From contig CAWZYM010000271.1 in NCBI GenBank assembly GCA_963966185.1, forward strand, positions 432,501 to 496,500: a DNA stretch of 64,000 nucleotides. The letters are read 5' to 3'. The stretch's first letter is position 1. Each line of letters opens with the position of its first letter. The notes under the pieces were generated by a model, which was given only the letters and a program-made list of their open reading frames with translations, did no database searches and was not told the DNA's origin. The translations under genes and the position numbers were made by a program. The stretch is from Rhabditoides inermis (taxonomy: Eukaryota; Nematoda; Chromadorea; Rhabditida; Rhabditidae). Shown piece after piece: positions 22,850 through 34,542 of this stretch.

Positions 22850-23374
22850 AAATATTGTTCATACAAGGGGGAAGAGGTGTGTATTGAGGTTGTTGTCGTT
22901 GCGGCGGAGGCGGTGGCAGGAGAAAAAGCGGCCTGTGATGATGATCTCCCTGCTGCACTCCCACCTACAATCAATCAATCAATTCTGCAAGAAAAATAAG
23001 GAATATATGACCAATCAATACTCACCTCTACGGCGATCGTATTCAAATGAGAAGTTGTGTGAGTACTGATCATGAAGTGCTGCAAAAATGAGGCATGGTT
23101 ATCAAATGTACAATAGACACATGGTTCTTCTGCCACCCTACCAGTCTTCGTCAGGAGACTGCGAGTGCCCATCATAAGCGGGCCATGTGACAGAGCCCCC
23201 ACCCACCTCATGACATAAGAAAAAGCTAACCTCCACGAACGCCGTCAGCTGCCGAAAGAAGACCCTCCTGGCGAGTCGCCGTCGCAGCCGCAAAGGCTTT
23301 TGCGGCCTTTTCTGCCGCAGCACCCTTTGTTTGATTTCATTTCTTTTGAAAACAAACGATGACAAAAGTATCAA
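22850..23374 (-). CDS. Predicted low-complexity exons, unknown protein
   Basis: Possible exons on the minus strand: about 23345-23233 (basic/Ala-rich depending on frame), about 23208-23150, 23090-23037 (ends GTAGAG|GTGAGT) and a Ser/Thr/Ala- or Pro-rich exon at about 22966-22850. Acceptors such as tttttgcag before 23090 are good. Phases were not resolved, no domain was recognised, and the exons may belong with the array at 19386-20304. Confidence 0.25.
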
Positions 23375-23389
23375 TGATAAAATGATTCA

Positions 23390-23890
23390 CTGCGCGAAAA
23401 ATACGAACACGAACACAGGTTCGGACATGTAAAACAGTATGTTTTGTGCGAACGAGGAAGCGCAACAATATGCGAGTGAAATAGGGTAAAAGAGGAAGGT
23501 AGATTGCCTGAAAGTACGTTAACAAAACATCCTTTAAGATTCAATACAACTTTTTAGAGCTGGTACAGTCATGCGCGCGCAACAAAAATTGGCAGAATAT
23601 TGAATGTTTTGTGCGAAGGGGAATGCGCGAGTATGTGCGAGTATTATGAGGTGAAAGAGTAGGGTCGATTACAAAAAAGTACGCTTACAAAACACCAGAT
23701 GAGATTATACAAAACTTTTGGCAGCTCATCTAATCATGCGCGCAACGAAAACTGTCTGAATAATCGATGTTTTGAGCAAACGAGCGTGCGCAAAAGTGTG
23801 CGAGTATGATAGGGTGAAAGAGGAGGTTCAATTACATTGAAGTACGCTTGCAAAACAACAAATAAGATTATACAAAACTTTTTACAAGGT
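23390..23890. repeat. Three degenerate tandem repeats of about 150 bp
   Basis: Each unit contains, in order, atgttttgtgcgaa(c)g, a gcgcgagtatgtgcgagta-like word, gggtgaaagag, tacgcttacaaaac, and attatacaaaacttt, then catgcgcgcaac. The units begin near 23435, 23600 and 23765. Confidence 0.65.
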
Positions 23891-24503
23891 GTTAAAAATA
23901 AATCACATTATCGAAGATTCACCTAAAAACGAATGTTTAGCAATAATAATCACGTTATATGGAATATGAGTATTACACATTGAACGAGCATATTCGATTT
24001 CATAAATGTACGCTCAAATATAAACAAAACTGTTTCCTGAAAACACCATAACAATAAACAAACACAAATATCAAACAAGCCGAAAGTTAAAATTCCCGTT
24101 TGAAAAGCGCGCCTTCGCAGAGTAAGCCCCGCCTTTTTTTCGCAGCTCCGCCCACTTCCACAGATGAACGGCGGGTAACTGCCCGTGCAACACGGCGTGT
24201 GGCGTGTCTACTATATGAGATGACGGGTATGGACAAAACAGACAAACAGCTTGCTGGTCAGCTGAAAATTGTGTAAACAAATGTGGATTTTTGACTTTTG
24301 TTATTCATAGTACAACTGAACAAATTTCTTTTTTAACATTAAAGATGATACGCAATTATGAATTTTGAAATTATGTACGTAGTTATTCTCACGAGTTTAA
24401 TTATCGCGCTAATGAACTTAATGCTAATTCCCCGCGTGCTTGATTGCTATGCATATTTTTTTTCTTGAACAGTGTTGTTAACGGTCATACTCATTGGTGA
24501 GAG

Positions 24504-25027
24504 ATGCATACATAGTGTTTGGACCAAATTACCGGTTTATTTCTGGTTAACCAGAAATTTGGCGCCCTTTTCAAAACCAGCGTCATTTAAAACCAGAAAA
24601 AATTGGCCAGGTCATTGGCCGGACCAGATATTTCTGGTTTTCGGTCGAAAAAAACCAGAAATTTCTGGTTCTGGTTTTCATTTGGCCAGTACTGGTTTTG
24701 GTTTGGCGGTCGTTCGAGAAATGTGACGTCTCATTGTCATTTAGCCATGAAATGTCCTCATCATACCTCATCTCATTCGAGAATCGAGAAATGATATTGA
24801 CCGGTCCAAAAAACCAGAGGTACAAACTACAAAACCAGAAATTTCTGGTTTTTTGAAAACCAGAAATTTCTGGTTCTGGTTCTGGTTTGGCCAGATTTCT
24901 CAAAACCGGTTTATTTTGGCCGGTCATTTCTCTGGCCAACCAGAAAATAACCGGTCATTGGTTTTATTTTGGCCGGTCATTCGACCAGAAATCTGGTCGA
25001 TAAATTGGTCCAAACACTATGCATACA
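24504..25027. mobile_element. Palindrome-rich MITE with 9-bp target-site duplication
   Basis: The element (about 24513-25018) has inverted termini AGTGTTTGGACCAA and TTGGTCCAAACACT and is flanked by ATGCATACA on both sides (24504-24512 and 25019-25027). The interior is built of the palindrome AACCAGAAATTTCTGGTT and its variants (ccggtcatt, ggccggtcatt). A 9-bp duplication fits Mutator-like elements better than hAT (8 bp). There is no transposase. A second, older copy is at 33086-33618. Confidence 0.8.
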
Positions 25028-26480
25028 GTAATAGATAATGAAAGGCTTTCATCATCTCGGTTTGTAGATTGGAAGTTCTACATGAGTTTTGCTTGAGAAA
25101 CTTGCTAGTTACAATACCGGAGGTTATTTTGTCCTGTTGGTTACTATTTGGTCTGCGTTCAACTGCAGGATGCAAAAAAAAACTACGTAGTAATTAGCGC
25201 ACCGAAATCTTTCAAAGAATCAAGTGCACAAAAGTGTATCCTAGACACTTATGTGTATCCTAGACAAACGTGTATCCTATACACTCTATCCTAGACACTT
25301 AAATAGTACATTGTACATAAAAAGCTGACAAAAAATTCACAAAAAATAAATCTGTACAGTTCTTTTGCGTTTGAGAAACGAATTTCGATTTCATGTGCAT
25401 TGACGACTTTTCGTCGAGACGAGTAAGATGGCGTCTTCTATTTTTCGGAACTTTTCTAACGAGTTCCATATCGTCTGTACAACTAGTCTTGACAGTTTGA
25501 CAGATGTGGTCCCCCAAAGTTCGCCTTTTTTTCAAAAAGCCGTCTCTTGTCATGGCACCTCGCCAAGCCATGCTTCTCCGTTCCATCAATTTTCCCTGAC
25601 ACATAGCGGCGGTCTGCCTTTGAGTGAGTTTTTTTCAACACCTAAAAATCTCGGGCAGCCCTGCCAGTTGAAACGTAACTTCACACAAAAACACACCACG
25701 CAACTTCACTTCTCAATTTTCCGTCCCCGCGAGCGGTTGCCCCTTCCCGCGCTGCCTCGAACGACCTCTCGACGACAATGAAAGTCACCGCCGCCGCCGC
25801 TCGAAGATGAGGTTTCATGGAGTATTTCTCAAATTGAGGCCGTTCACTGTGAGACAGTAAGGCAACGCCAAAAAAGCCTGTGGAAGTGCAACTAGTCGGC
25901 GAAACGCGGATTTTTGAATTGGAGGAAAGAAGGAACAAAGCAAAGGCTAATTGAAGGGCAACGGCGGCACCCGCGACCGGACAAGAAGTACGTCGCTGTT
26001 ATCGATCGATCTCTAGAACCGTTCACTGTGAGACGATAAGGAGGAGCCAAATGAGCCTGTTGGAAGTGCACATAGTCGATAACTCACGGTTCACGGATTT
26101 CTTGGATTTTGTAACATGATGGTGACGAATGGATCGACCGGGAGCAAGTATGCAAATGGACGCGAGAAGTTCGAGAACGTTCGACGGTAGACGCAAGGTG
26201 GTCCATAAGGCTCACGCGTTCGAGGATGGTTCAAGGCCGCATACTCTTTATCGGATAAGAAGATGGATGTCTGGAGACGTGATTGGAATCTTTTTCTCCG
26301 CATATGCTGTAATGCCAACAGTGTCTGGAGAAAGTGAAGCCCCGCAAATCGAAATACGAACAGTTTCAAACCGTAGCTGTACTATTCCAATGTTCGAATG
26401 GATTGGAAAATGGGAGCATAGGCTTTCGCTACCAGACACATACATACACTTTTTTGTTACACAATTTTATCTGTATTCAG
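25028..26480. other. Intergenic, with short repeats
   Basis: No gene could be supported. Short tandem units based on gtgtatcctagacact lie at 25226-25302. A 58-bp word starting gttcactgtgagac and ending gtgca(a/c)(c/a)tagtcg occurs at 25842-25896 and again at 26022-26078. A long open frame on the plus strand at 26129-26749 is antisense to Srx exons and is not taken as a gene. Confidence 0.45.
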
Positions 26481-26481
26481 T

Positions 26482-28545
26482 TTACGAGGGAAGTGTAGTG
26501 GAGACGAGGCGTGGTTGTATGGTAGCGGGCGTGGGACGTCTCTTCATCGATCGCCAGTTGAACAACAGCACAATAGGCCTACAAACATCATCGGATGAAA
26601 AACTTCGACATGTTTTCGTGTATTTCACTACGCACCCGGCGCTTGCTGAAGACAGAATGAGCACATACGTGACGCATATGAACATTGCGAGTCGGGTTTG
26701 CGGGATGAAGTTGGGTATCACGTTGAAACAAGCCAGCGAGGCGATGTAGATCGCCGATATTGCGATAGTCTAAACCGATGTTTTTTTCATTTAAAGATGT
26801 ATTCGTACAATCGATTATTCCCTGATCGTCACTATAGGCTCGCTTTTAGTTATTTTTCTTCATGAACACACATTTTGTTGTCTGTTTTCGCAGAAAAAGA
26901 TTGAAACAAAAGTCGTCTTACCACGATTGTATCATATAAGAGGATGGCTTCGTCAACAAAAACAAATTTATCCAAGGAGGAACTTCACATTGTGAAGATG
27001 CATCTATCGAAGACCATCTCAGAATCACGATAAAAGTTAATATCAACACAACACTCTGTCAACTCATTTTTTTTCGTTATCATCTCAATCACAAAGGTGT
27101 TGTTAATAACAATTGTTTTCTTTATTTATTTGGTCACAGAACAAACTTCCGACTCAAATCTAGTGGAGAGAATGATGATAGCTGTTTTTTGTGTTAATAA
27201 TTTGAGGGTAATTATGTGGTATTTGCAAACTTCTTCAAGCACTTTTTGTCATTTTTTTGTAATTGTGGTTCACGAAATGGCTTCAATGTCTTTTGTAAAA
27301 ACAACCATATGAACCAACCTGAGCGAACATTCTATTCTCTTTCTTCTGTCGCAGTCGTCTCTCTTCGCTCCGATTGTCGGTCACAGACTATGAAAACATA
27401 ATAAACTCATACTGATCTCTCTCTGTTTTCCCTCTACATAGCAACGTTTTGTTTGTTTAACAGTTATACAGTTTACAGTTTACCGTGAAATAAAACAGCA
27501 GTTTACCGTGAAACAAAACAGCAACTATTTTATTTAATTTTCGAAATAATATTTGTTATAGTCAGTTTCATACTCAGTTTGCGTATTTGTTAAGATTGTG
27601 GTTACTTGTCTGAAGTTCGCAAGTTCTACTTTTGTTAAAAAAGACAATTTCATTCAACTTAACCATAACAAAAAAGCACGAATCACCACGAAAAAAACTG
27701 GCATACCTTGTTCCACTGTCTCAGATTGTATAGGCTGTACATGTCTATACAAAACTGGACAGTCATGAGACTGGAGTTGAACACAAAGTCCACATAGAAA
27801 CCCATAAACGTTCCACACGTCGTATTGGGAAAACTATAAATCAGAGCATAGGGATCGTAGTACAGTTCACAAGATGCTACAAATACAATTCGCATTTCAG
27901 TAAGAAAAACTAGGCTTACGCAAAACTGTGATAAAACTGTACAACAAAGATTCTACAAAAATGACGCATTCCAGCAACCAAGTTTTGCGAGCAGCGAAAA
28001 TCACACGGTACCTGAACGCTGATGCTGATTTGTTTTAAAAAAAACAACAACACCAAACCAAACCTATTGATGTGTTTTATTGCCACAAATCTGTTGATAG
28101 TGAGAGCGAATGCAGAGTGCAATGCAATCGACTGCGTGAATATACCGAACTGAGCAGAAATTCGCGAAAGTTGCATCCACAAATGAGTTGTGGGTAGCTG
28201 ACTGAAACAAACTATTGCTTCGGTTTGTTTGATACCCGACTCACATTATAGTAGCAATGAACGCGTATGATGAGAAAAGAACGCACATCCCTAGAGGTAT
28301 TCAGTTACACAGATTCTAACTGTAATCACATACCAGTGTTTCCGAGCACGTAGAAAAGTGAGATTATACCAAATGCGTTTTTGATAAGATCCGATCTGAT
28401 GATAACACACATTGTGAAGACGTTCAGAAGAACTCCAATAAATGCGCCCTGGCAGTGAAGTGGATTGACGATGCAGGAATCCTAACATTTTGCTTACCAC
28501 GAACATAGCACCTCCATAAGCAAGGTTCTCCTCGCGTAAAGCCAT
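26482..28545 (-). CDS. Serpentine chemoreceptor, Srx class (unique spacer)
   Basis: Second Srx-type receptor, clearly diverged from the block gene. Exons: 28545-28498, 28448-28334, 28290-28245, 28201-28064, 28011-27920, 27876-27707, about 26977-26922 (least certain), 26769-26636, 26578-26482. Motifs: NAFGIISLFYVLGNTG after span 1; SAFALTINRFVAIKHINRYRV at the end of span 3; CELYYDPY...TTCGTFMGFYVDF before span 5; CFNVIPNFI and then AGPIVLLFNW in spans 6/7, equivalent to the Srx DG-x-x-LL-FN ending. A 57-nt intron separates the last two exons in the right phase. Start is MALREENLAYGG. The intron between 27707 and about 26977 is about 730 nt and the acceptor there is weak, so that junction may be wrong. 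Confidence 0.8.
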
Positions 28546-29656
28546 ATCACAAACACAAAGTGTTGATTTTTAAGAAATACTTCTGACTGAGAACAGAAAA
28601 TTATACACCGCAGTGTATCTATCGAGAAACTAAACAATCACGAATAACGCGAATTGGTTAATCGAATATTATTCTCTTCCGGCTCTATACAATACTATTA
28701 TATACTGTTACTACACGTCTATTACTAATAACCTTCAGAACTGTTTTGAATACGCTTTCTCACTACATGGTGTCTTTGTTTTGAAGGTCGGACTTCCAAA
28801 TTGAAATTCAATTTTAATTTCCTACAGTTTAACACTATTGCGGAAACAATCGTTCTCTCACATCTGTTATTATTCTTTTGTAGGCCATACTTCCTTTATA
28901 TGGTACAGAAATATCGCTGGCTCGCCAGACAGACGAGAGTTTTATGCAAATCTGCCCCGGATGTGTGTTTTTGTGCTCAAACGTGGTAGAAATGACCAAA
29001 ATCGGAAAATCGAGCATTAGAGATATCTAGGCATTCTATGTAAGCATCGTCTCCGGAAAAATGGGCGCTGTGCAAAAATCTACAAGGCCAAATCGAATCA
29101 GAAAACTTTTAGCGGTAGCAGTTAATAAGAATAAAACCTGCGTTGTCGTTTGCCACGCCGTACACCACACCACCCACTTCTGTTCACAGATCGCCATGGA
29201 TGAGTACGCGATTTACAGAAGTGCTTCACACGCCTAAGCAACCGAAAGCACGACGTGACGCCAAAATGCCAAAAATGGCCCGTTGCACTTTTATTTCTGG
29301 CAGTCGTTGTGAGATCTCTTAGGATACCCCTGTGCACAAGTAAAATTGTATCCGGGATTGTGGCATCACCTACACTCCTCAAATTATAATGTTTTATAAA
29401 CGACGAATGATAAGATTGTGGTATACCATTATGAACTGCGCAACGCACTATTAGTGTTCGTTGCTCACTCACAATGTAATGTAGGGATATGTGTATTTTT
29501 GACGCGAAGAAATGAAGGGTAGTTGAAAACGTAAAAGTGATAGTTACTTGACTGTTAACGAATTCAAACAAAATTTAACAACAACAAAAAAACACTGTTT
29601 GCTTTGAGGCGTATTTCTGTTTTTATTATATTAAAATTGAAAAAAAAGAACAAAGT
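28546..29656. other. Intergenic, no gene recognised
   Basis: This separates the Srx gene from the sulfotransferase stop. A 150-codon open frame on the minus strand (29122-29571) has no recognisable motif and no clear splice partners, so it is not called. Confidence 0.4.
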
Positions 29657-30266
29657 TCATGTGAGTCGAGCATGGCGTTTCAGAATCCCTGCGGCAGGTC
29701 GTAGTTGAAAAGTGAAGTCGTAGTAGAACATGCGAACAATGTACTCCAGTAGGAAGGGCGACGAGCGGAGGCGGTTCTCGAGAAACCTGAACAGAGTGGT
29801 TGGAGGTGAGACAAGCAACAAGTAAATAATTATATATGCTCTCAATAAGTTGCGAGCGGTGGGGTAGATCAGAAGAAGACGGAAAGTCAGATCTCGGCAA
29901 TAGCGCGCAAAACAAGGGAGGCAGACGGTTATGGCACCGTATTTCGAACTGCAAACAAGGTAGATCGAAAACTATCGCTCTGGCGCAGGCTATGAGTGGA
30001 ACGTTGTACGCAATCGCAGACAATGCAACATGGACAAAATATGTGAGGCAGGAAACATGAGAAGTTATACTTTCTGGCGTTGGTCTGGACAGTGGAGTGG
30101 ACGGTGCGACCGACGGTGAGCTCACGGCTGATGAACGACACCTCTTCCGACGACACCTAGGAAACAAAGTATGAGAGAAGGAAGCGGGGAAGAGTAGAGT
30201 ACATAGGGATGAAAGGTGATGATAAAGAAAGGGAGGAAAGAGAGGAAGGAAAGAAAGAGGCGAGAA

Positions 30267-30333
<67 letters not shown>

Positions 30334-30463
30334 GCTCACGTTTTGCTTGAGAAGTACTTGCGTGAGGTCTGTGAGTAGCTCCTTTGTCGGGTCGCTCGAG
30401 TAGCGAATCAGGTCGTACTTATTCAACTTGTGTTCCAGATCGCACGCCCTTAAAGCTATGTAC

Positions 30464-30527
<64 letters not shown>

Positions 30528-30528
30528 T

Positions 30529-30579
<51 letters not shown>

Positions 30580-30797
30580 TCTTTCCCCACTCACCAGTGC
30601 TGCGGCCAAAAGTGAACGTCTTCAAACGTCTCGGGATAGGATTCTTTCTCGATCTGATAAAATGTTAATCTGTTGTTTTCCCACAAACGAAACCAGATGA
30701 CTCACTTGACTGGCAATTCGCTCGTATTCCGAAACGATGAAACACGTCATATTCTGGTGGCAGCCATTGCAGTAGGGCGGCATGGGCGTGCTGCAAC

Positions 30798-30842
30798 CGG
30801 GTTGTTGTTATTGTTGTGGTTGTGGTTGTTGTTGTTGTTGTT

Positions 30843-30889
<47 letters not shown>

Positions 30890-30893
30890 CGTT
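30798..30893. repeat. (TTG)n microsatellite in sulfotransferase intron
   Basis: About 95 bp of TTG trinucleotides (CAA on the coding strand), beginning some 13 nt after the donor GTATGTTGACAAACG and ending just before the acceptor ggttgcag. Confidence 0.9.
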
Positions 30894-31154
30894 TGTCAAC
30901 ATACCGTATGCATCGATCGATGAAACCGGACAGGAATCGATCGACTGGCTCGCGGGTCACGAACGCATAGGCGTCATTATTCCGTCAATGGCGTCATTAT
31001 TCCGATTCCCAATCAAATCAAAATTTTTCGAGAAAAAAAAACATTTTTCGTAGATTCGACAGGACAGTTTTTGCGTTCTTTCTCGATTCGACGCGACAGT
31101 TTTGAAATTAAAAAAAATCACAAGATGTTTTTCTTTAGTATTTACAGGCAATAT

Positions 31155-31455
31155 GGAGTTCACACCATCACACCACCACACCACCACACCACCACACCAT
31201 CACACCACCACACCATCACACAAGCACACCACCACAACTTAACACAACCACACTATTCTCTACGACTGATTATGTTGATGGTGTGGTGGTGTGGTGGTGT
31301 GGGTTGTGTGAGTGGTGTGGTAGTGTGGTGGTGTGGTGGTGTGGTGGTGTGATTTCCTATATGTGGTGTGGGTGGTGTGGTGGTGTACAGTAGTGGAGGT
31401 GTGGGTTGTGTGAGTGGTATGATGGTGTGATGGTGTGATGGTGTGATGGTGTGAT
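31155..31455. repeat. Inverted minisatellite, CACCACACCA / GGTGTGGTGG
   Basis: About 100 bp of (CACCACACCATCA)n at 31160-31255 faces about 180 bp of (GGTGTGGTGG)n at 31275-31455 across a spacer of about 25 bp. It lies within the sulfotransferase intron between exons ending at 31490 and starting near 31060. Confidence 0.85.
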
Positions 31456-31593
31456 TTCCTATTCGCCGTATTTACATGTATGTACGTACCCCGGCAACAA
31501 CGTCCCTCTTTTCAAAGTCCGATACGTAGCGGTGAGAATTGGTCTTGCAGGAACTGAAAGTGAAAGTTCGGGAGAGAACGAAAGAGAAAAGAG

Positions 31594-31666
<73 letters not shown>

Positions 31667-32861
31667 GAGAGATGAAACGCACCCTCCGTCAAGCTCGTCC
31701 TTGAAGTGGCGTCCGCCGTCTCGGAACTTCTTTGGATCGCTGAGGTAGCACATCACAGCCGTCATCATCGTCGACATGGACTTGTGGTTGTAGCAAGACA
31801 TCAGCTTGTTGCGAGACGAGACCTGAGCCTCATCACTATAATCACACCATATGCATATTCTCTCTCTCTCTCCCTCTCTCTCTCTCCCTCTCTCTCTCTC
31901 TCCCTCTCTCCCTCTCTCCCTCTCTCCCTCTCTCTCTCTCTTGACGCACCCGAACCATGCTGGTGAAGTTGTGGCGAGTAGGCCAGGCAGCTAGGCACGC
32001 GCTGCTTCCCTCCCTTTCGCACATCTCCTCACCAGACAGACTGAATGAACGATCCGGCAGTGGCTGCAGTTATACTGTCCGGATTCGCGCAAAAGTGAAC
32101 ACATTAACTTGGAATGTAAATCAATCATTCAATCAATTAATCATTTATCCAGAATCGCTACATCCTAGCGCATGTCTGCGTAACTCACATCGCTGTTCAG
32201 TCGAATCAGCGGTTCTATCGCTTCCATTGCGTCGGCGCTGCGTGCCTAAACACATAATGTAATGATACTCATGCCGAGTCAGACTTTCTATGTAATCACG
32301 AACACACATCATAACACTCTACTCACAGCACCACATTGCCACATAATGCAGTCAGAGCCGTGATTGGGAATAATGCAATGACTATGACTTTGCCACACGA
32401 CATAACAGGCACAAACAAAGAGAAAACAAAACTAAACTAGCCCTTTTTTACACCAAAGAAACACAGAGTTTATATGAGGTTTTTAGATTATGTGAGATTG
32501 GTTCGAGTAGGAACACGTACCGAGCACTGCGTGTGCCCGCATGGGGGGCAGGGCGGTGCGGATGGCGCGGCGCGTAGCTCACTGATAGACTGCTGCAGGT
32601 CAGCGAGGCGCGCCGCCTGGATGCGGTGGTGCACGGTGATAGCGACGCAGTAGACAAGCACAGCTGCTGCCGCCGCCGCCTTCACGCTCGTCCGCACCAT
32701 CGCGTGTGTTGGCGAGATCTGGCGGCGATGGTCCGCGCGATGCTTATCTCATCGCGTCGTCACTTTCGCGATCGGCACAGGACAAAAGGGGGCTGCCCCG
32801 CCGGATGGCGCGGGTTTCCCAGCGAGAGATCGTGCGGTGCGCGATGGGGCATGCGCGAGCG

Positions 32862-32901
<40 letters not shown>

Positions 32902-33010
32902 TCCTCACTCTCTCTGTCCCTCTCTCTTTCACTTTCTCTCTCTCTTTTTATCTCACTTTCTTTCTCTCTCTCTCTCTCTCTGCCTCCCTTTCACGTTCTC
33001 TCTCTCAAAA
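32862..33010. repeat. CT-rich microsatellite upstream of the sulfotransferase
   Basis: (CT)n with TTTCTC interruptions begins about 160 bp 5' of the sulfotransferase start codon on the other strand, so on the gene's own strand it is a GA tract in the promoter region. Confidence 0.8.
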
Positions 33011-33085
33011 CTCTCTTTCTTTGCATAACAACTAGTGTTTGAAGTGTTGTCTTCTAGTCAACTAGTGTCAAGTTGATTTTTTGGA

Positions 33086-33618
33086 GTTTGGACCAAATTA
33101 CCGGTTTGTTTCTGGTTAACCAGAAATTTGGCGCCTTTTTCGAAACCAGCGTCATTTAAAACCAGAAAAATTGGCCAAGTCATTGGCCGGACCAGAAATG
33201 TCTGGTTTTGATTTTCGGTCGAAAAAAACTAGAAATTTCTGGTTTTGGTTATGATATTGAAGTGTTTATTTCCACAGCAAGGGAAAAGTAAATAACGATA
33301 AAAGTTTTCATTCGACCAGTACTGGTTTTGGTTTGGCGGTCGGTCGAGAAATGCGACGTCTCATTGCCATGAAATGTCCTCATAATAGTTCAGCTCATTC
33401 AAGACTTGAGAAATGATATTGACCGGTCTAAAAAACCAGAAGTATAAACTACAAAACCAGAAATTTCTGGTTTTGGTTCTGGTTTGGCCAGGTTTCTCAA
33501 AACCGGTTTATTTTGGCCGGTCATTTCTCAGGTCAACCAGAAAAAAAAACCGGTCATTGGTTTTATTTTGGCCGGTCATTCGACCAGAAAGCTGGTCGAT
33601 AAATTGGTCCGAACATTG
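33086..33618. mobile_element. Palindrome-rich MITE, second copy
   Basis: Same element as 24513-25018: it begins gtttggaccaaattaccgg and ends aaattggtccgaac, with the repeated word ccagaaatttctgg. It carries an extra segment at about 33250-33312 (atgatattgaagtgtttatttcc...) that is absent from the other copy. No target-site duplication is left. Confidence 0.75.
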
Positions 33619-33861
33619 GTTTGGCGGTCAGGCGATAACAACACAAAAAAATTATTAAATCAGTTTTCAGAAAACTCAGTAACAACACAATAAATTTATC
33701 GAATCAGTTTTAGAAAACTCAGTTTATTACATATAACTTGAAACTTAAGCATGTAAAAGTGGCCACAACTTGAGTCACAAGCGAATCATGAGCGACACAA
33801 TGATCGGTGTTCGATACAACAGAATGAACAACATAAATATTTCACATCAGTTTGATGACAA

Positions 33862-34488
33862 TCAGAAGAACTGCGCGAGGTATCTGTGGACGCACGTCGG
33901 GTCTTCGTGGTTCACAAAGTAGACTCGCAGATGGCCCGCCTGCAATATCACACTGTACTCATGAAACAAATAGCGAAATGGCGTGGTTGAACAAGACATA
34001 GTTATTATAATTAGAGAGGGCGCGCAGCGCCCTCTCTTTTGGCTTAGGATAGGGCTCGCGCCAGAGTTTTCAAGAAGCGATATCCAAAGTGTGGATGTCG
34101 TGTCCGGTAACGCTGACTCTCTGCCGAAAGCGTACTCTCTCGCGTTTTCTGCGCGTGTTCTCCAACTAGCACTTTGAGTGTAGTTCGCCTCGCCGCCGCC
34201 AGCGTACAATTCGCGCCGAATTTGCGTTGTTTTGGGTCCGCCAACTATAACCAGGAGATAGAGCGCAGTAGGCGCGACTCCGAACGGTAGTGAGAAAATA
34301 TGTAGGGAAAAACGTTTTTGTGAAACGTAACGGCGATCCGAAACGTAACGTGTGATCTGTGGTACATGAGAGTAAGAAGAGAGAGAACAGCCGAGAGTTT
34401 GTGTTAGTATTTGTAAACGTTGATAGAAGAGCAGAAAATATAAAGAGACAGAAAGAGAAGGGCAGAAAGTGAGAGAGTGAGAGAGAGA

Positions 34489-34542
<54 letters not shown>

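Larger units (their letters stand above)
29657..32700 (-). pseudogene. Carbohydrate sulfotransferase (Sulfotransfer_2 type), frameshifted
   Basis: Golgi-type PAPS-dependent sulfotransferase expected to sulfate glycans. Exons (minus): 32700-32521 (N-terminal anchor, MVRTSVKA then a hydrophobic run), 32245-32189, 32074-32033, possible 14-nt micro-exon at about 31960, 31835-31683, 31553-31490, about 31060-30905, 30790-30706, 30653-30595, 30448-30340, 30156-30071, 29786-29657. The 5'-PSB-type KSMSTMM follows LMSCYNH; the 3'-PB region reads TREPVDRFLSGF. Family motifs: NGCHQNMTCFI.EYER, EDVHFWPQHWACDL, IRYSSD..KELL, HSTVQTNARKFLENRLRSSPF, YIVRMFYYDF. Phases agree from 31835 on, except in the exon at 31060-30905. 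There ggaataatgacgcc is repeated 20 bp apart (about 30971-31005), shifting the frame just before the PAPS site. It is either a recent inactivation, an allele, or a sequencing error. The 5' exons are less certain. Confidence 0.8.

Noticed and set aside
26129..26749. 206-codon open frame on the plus strand.
   Set aside because: It is antisense to the Srx span 6-7 exons (26769-26636 and 26578-26482), which carry family motifs and a correct 57-nt intron. No motif is seen in the plus-strand peptide.
29122..29571. 150-codon open frame on the minus strand.
   Set aside because: No recognisable domain, low-complexity composition and no convincing splice partners. It cannot be distinguished from chance.
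31155..31255. CRISPR-like short repeats (CACCACACCA).
   Set aside because: There are no unique spacers between units, the context is a eukaryotic intron and the unit is a simple minisatellite.
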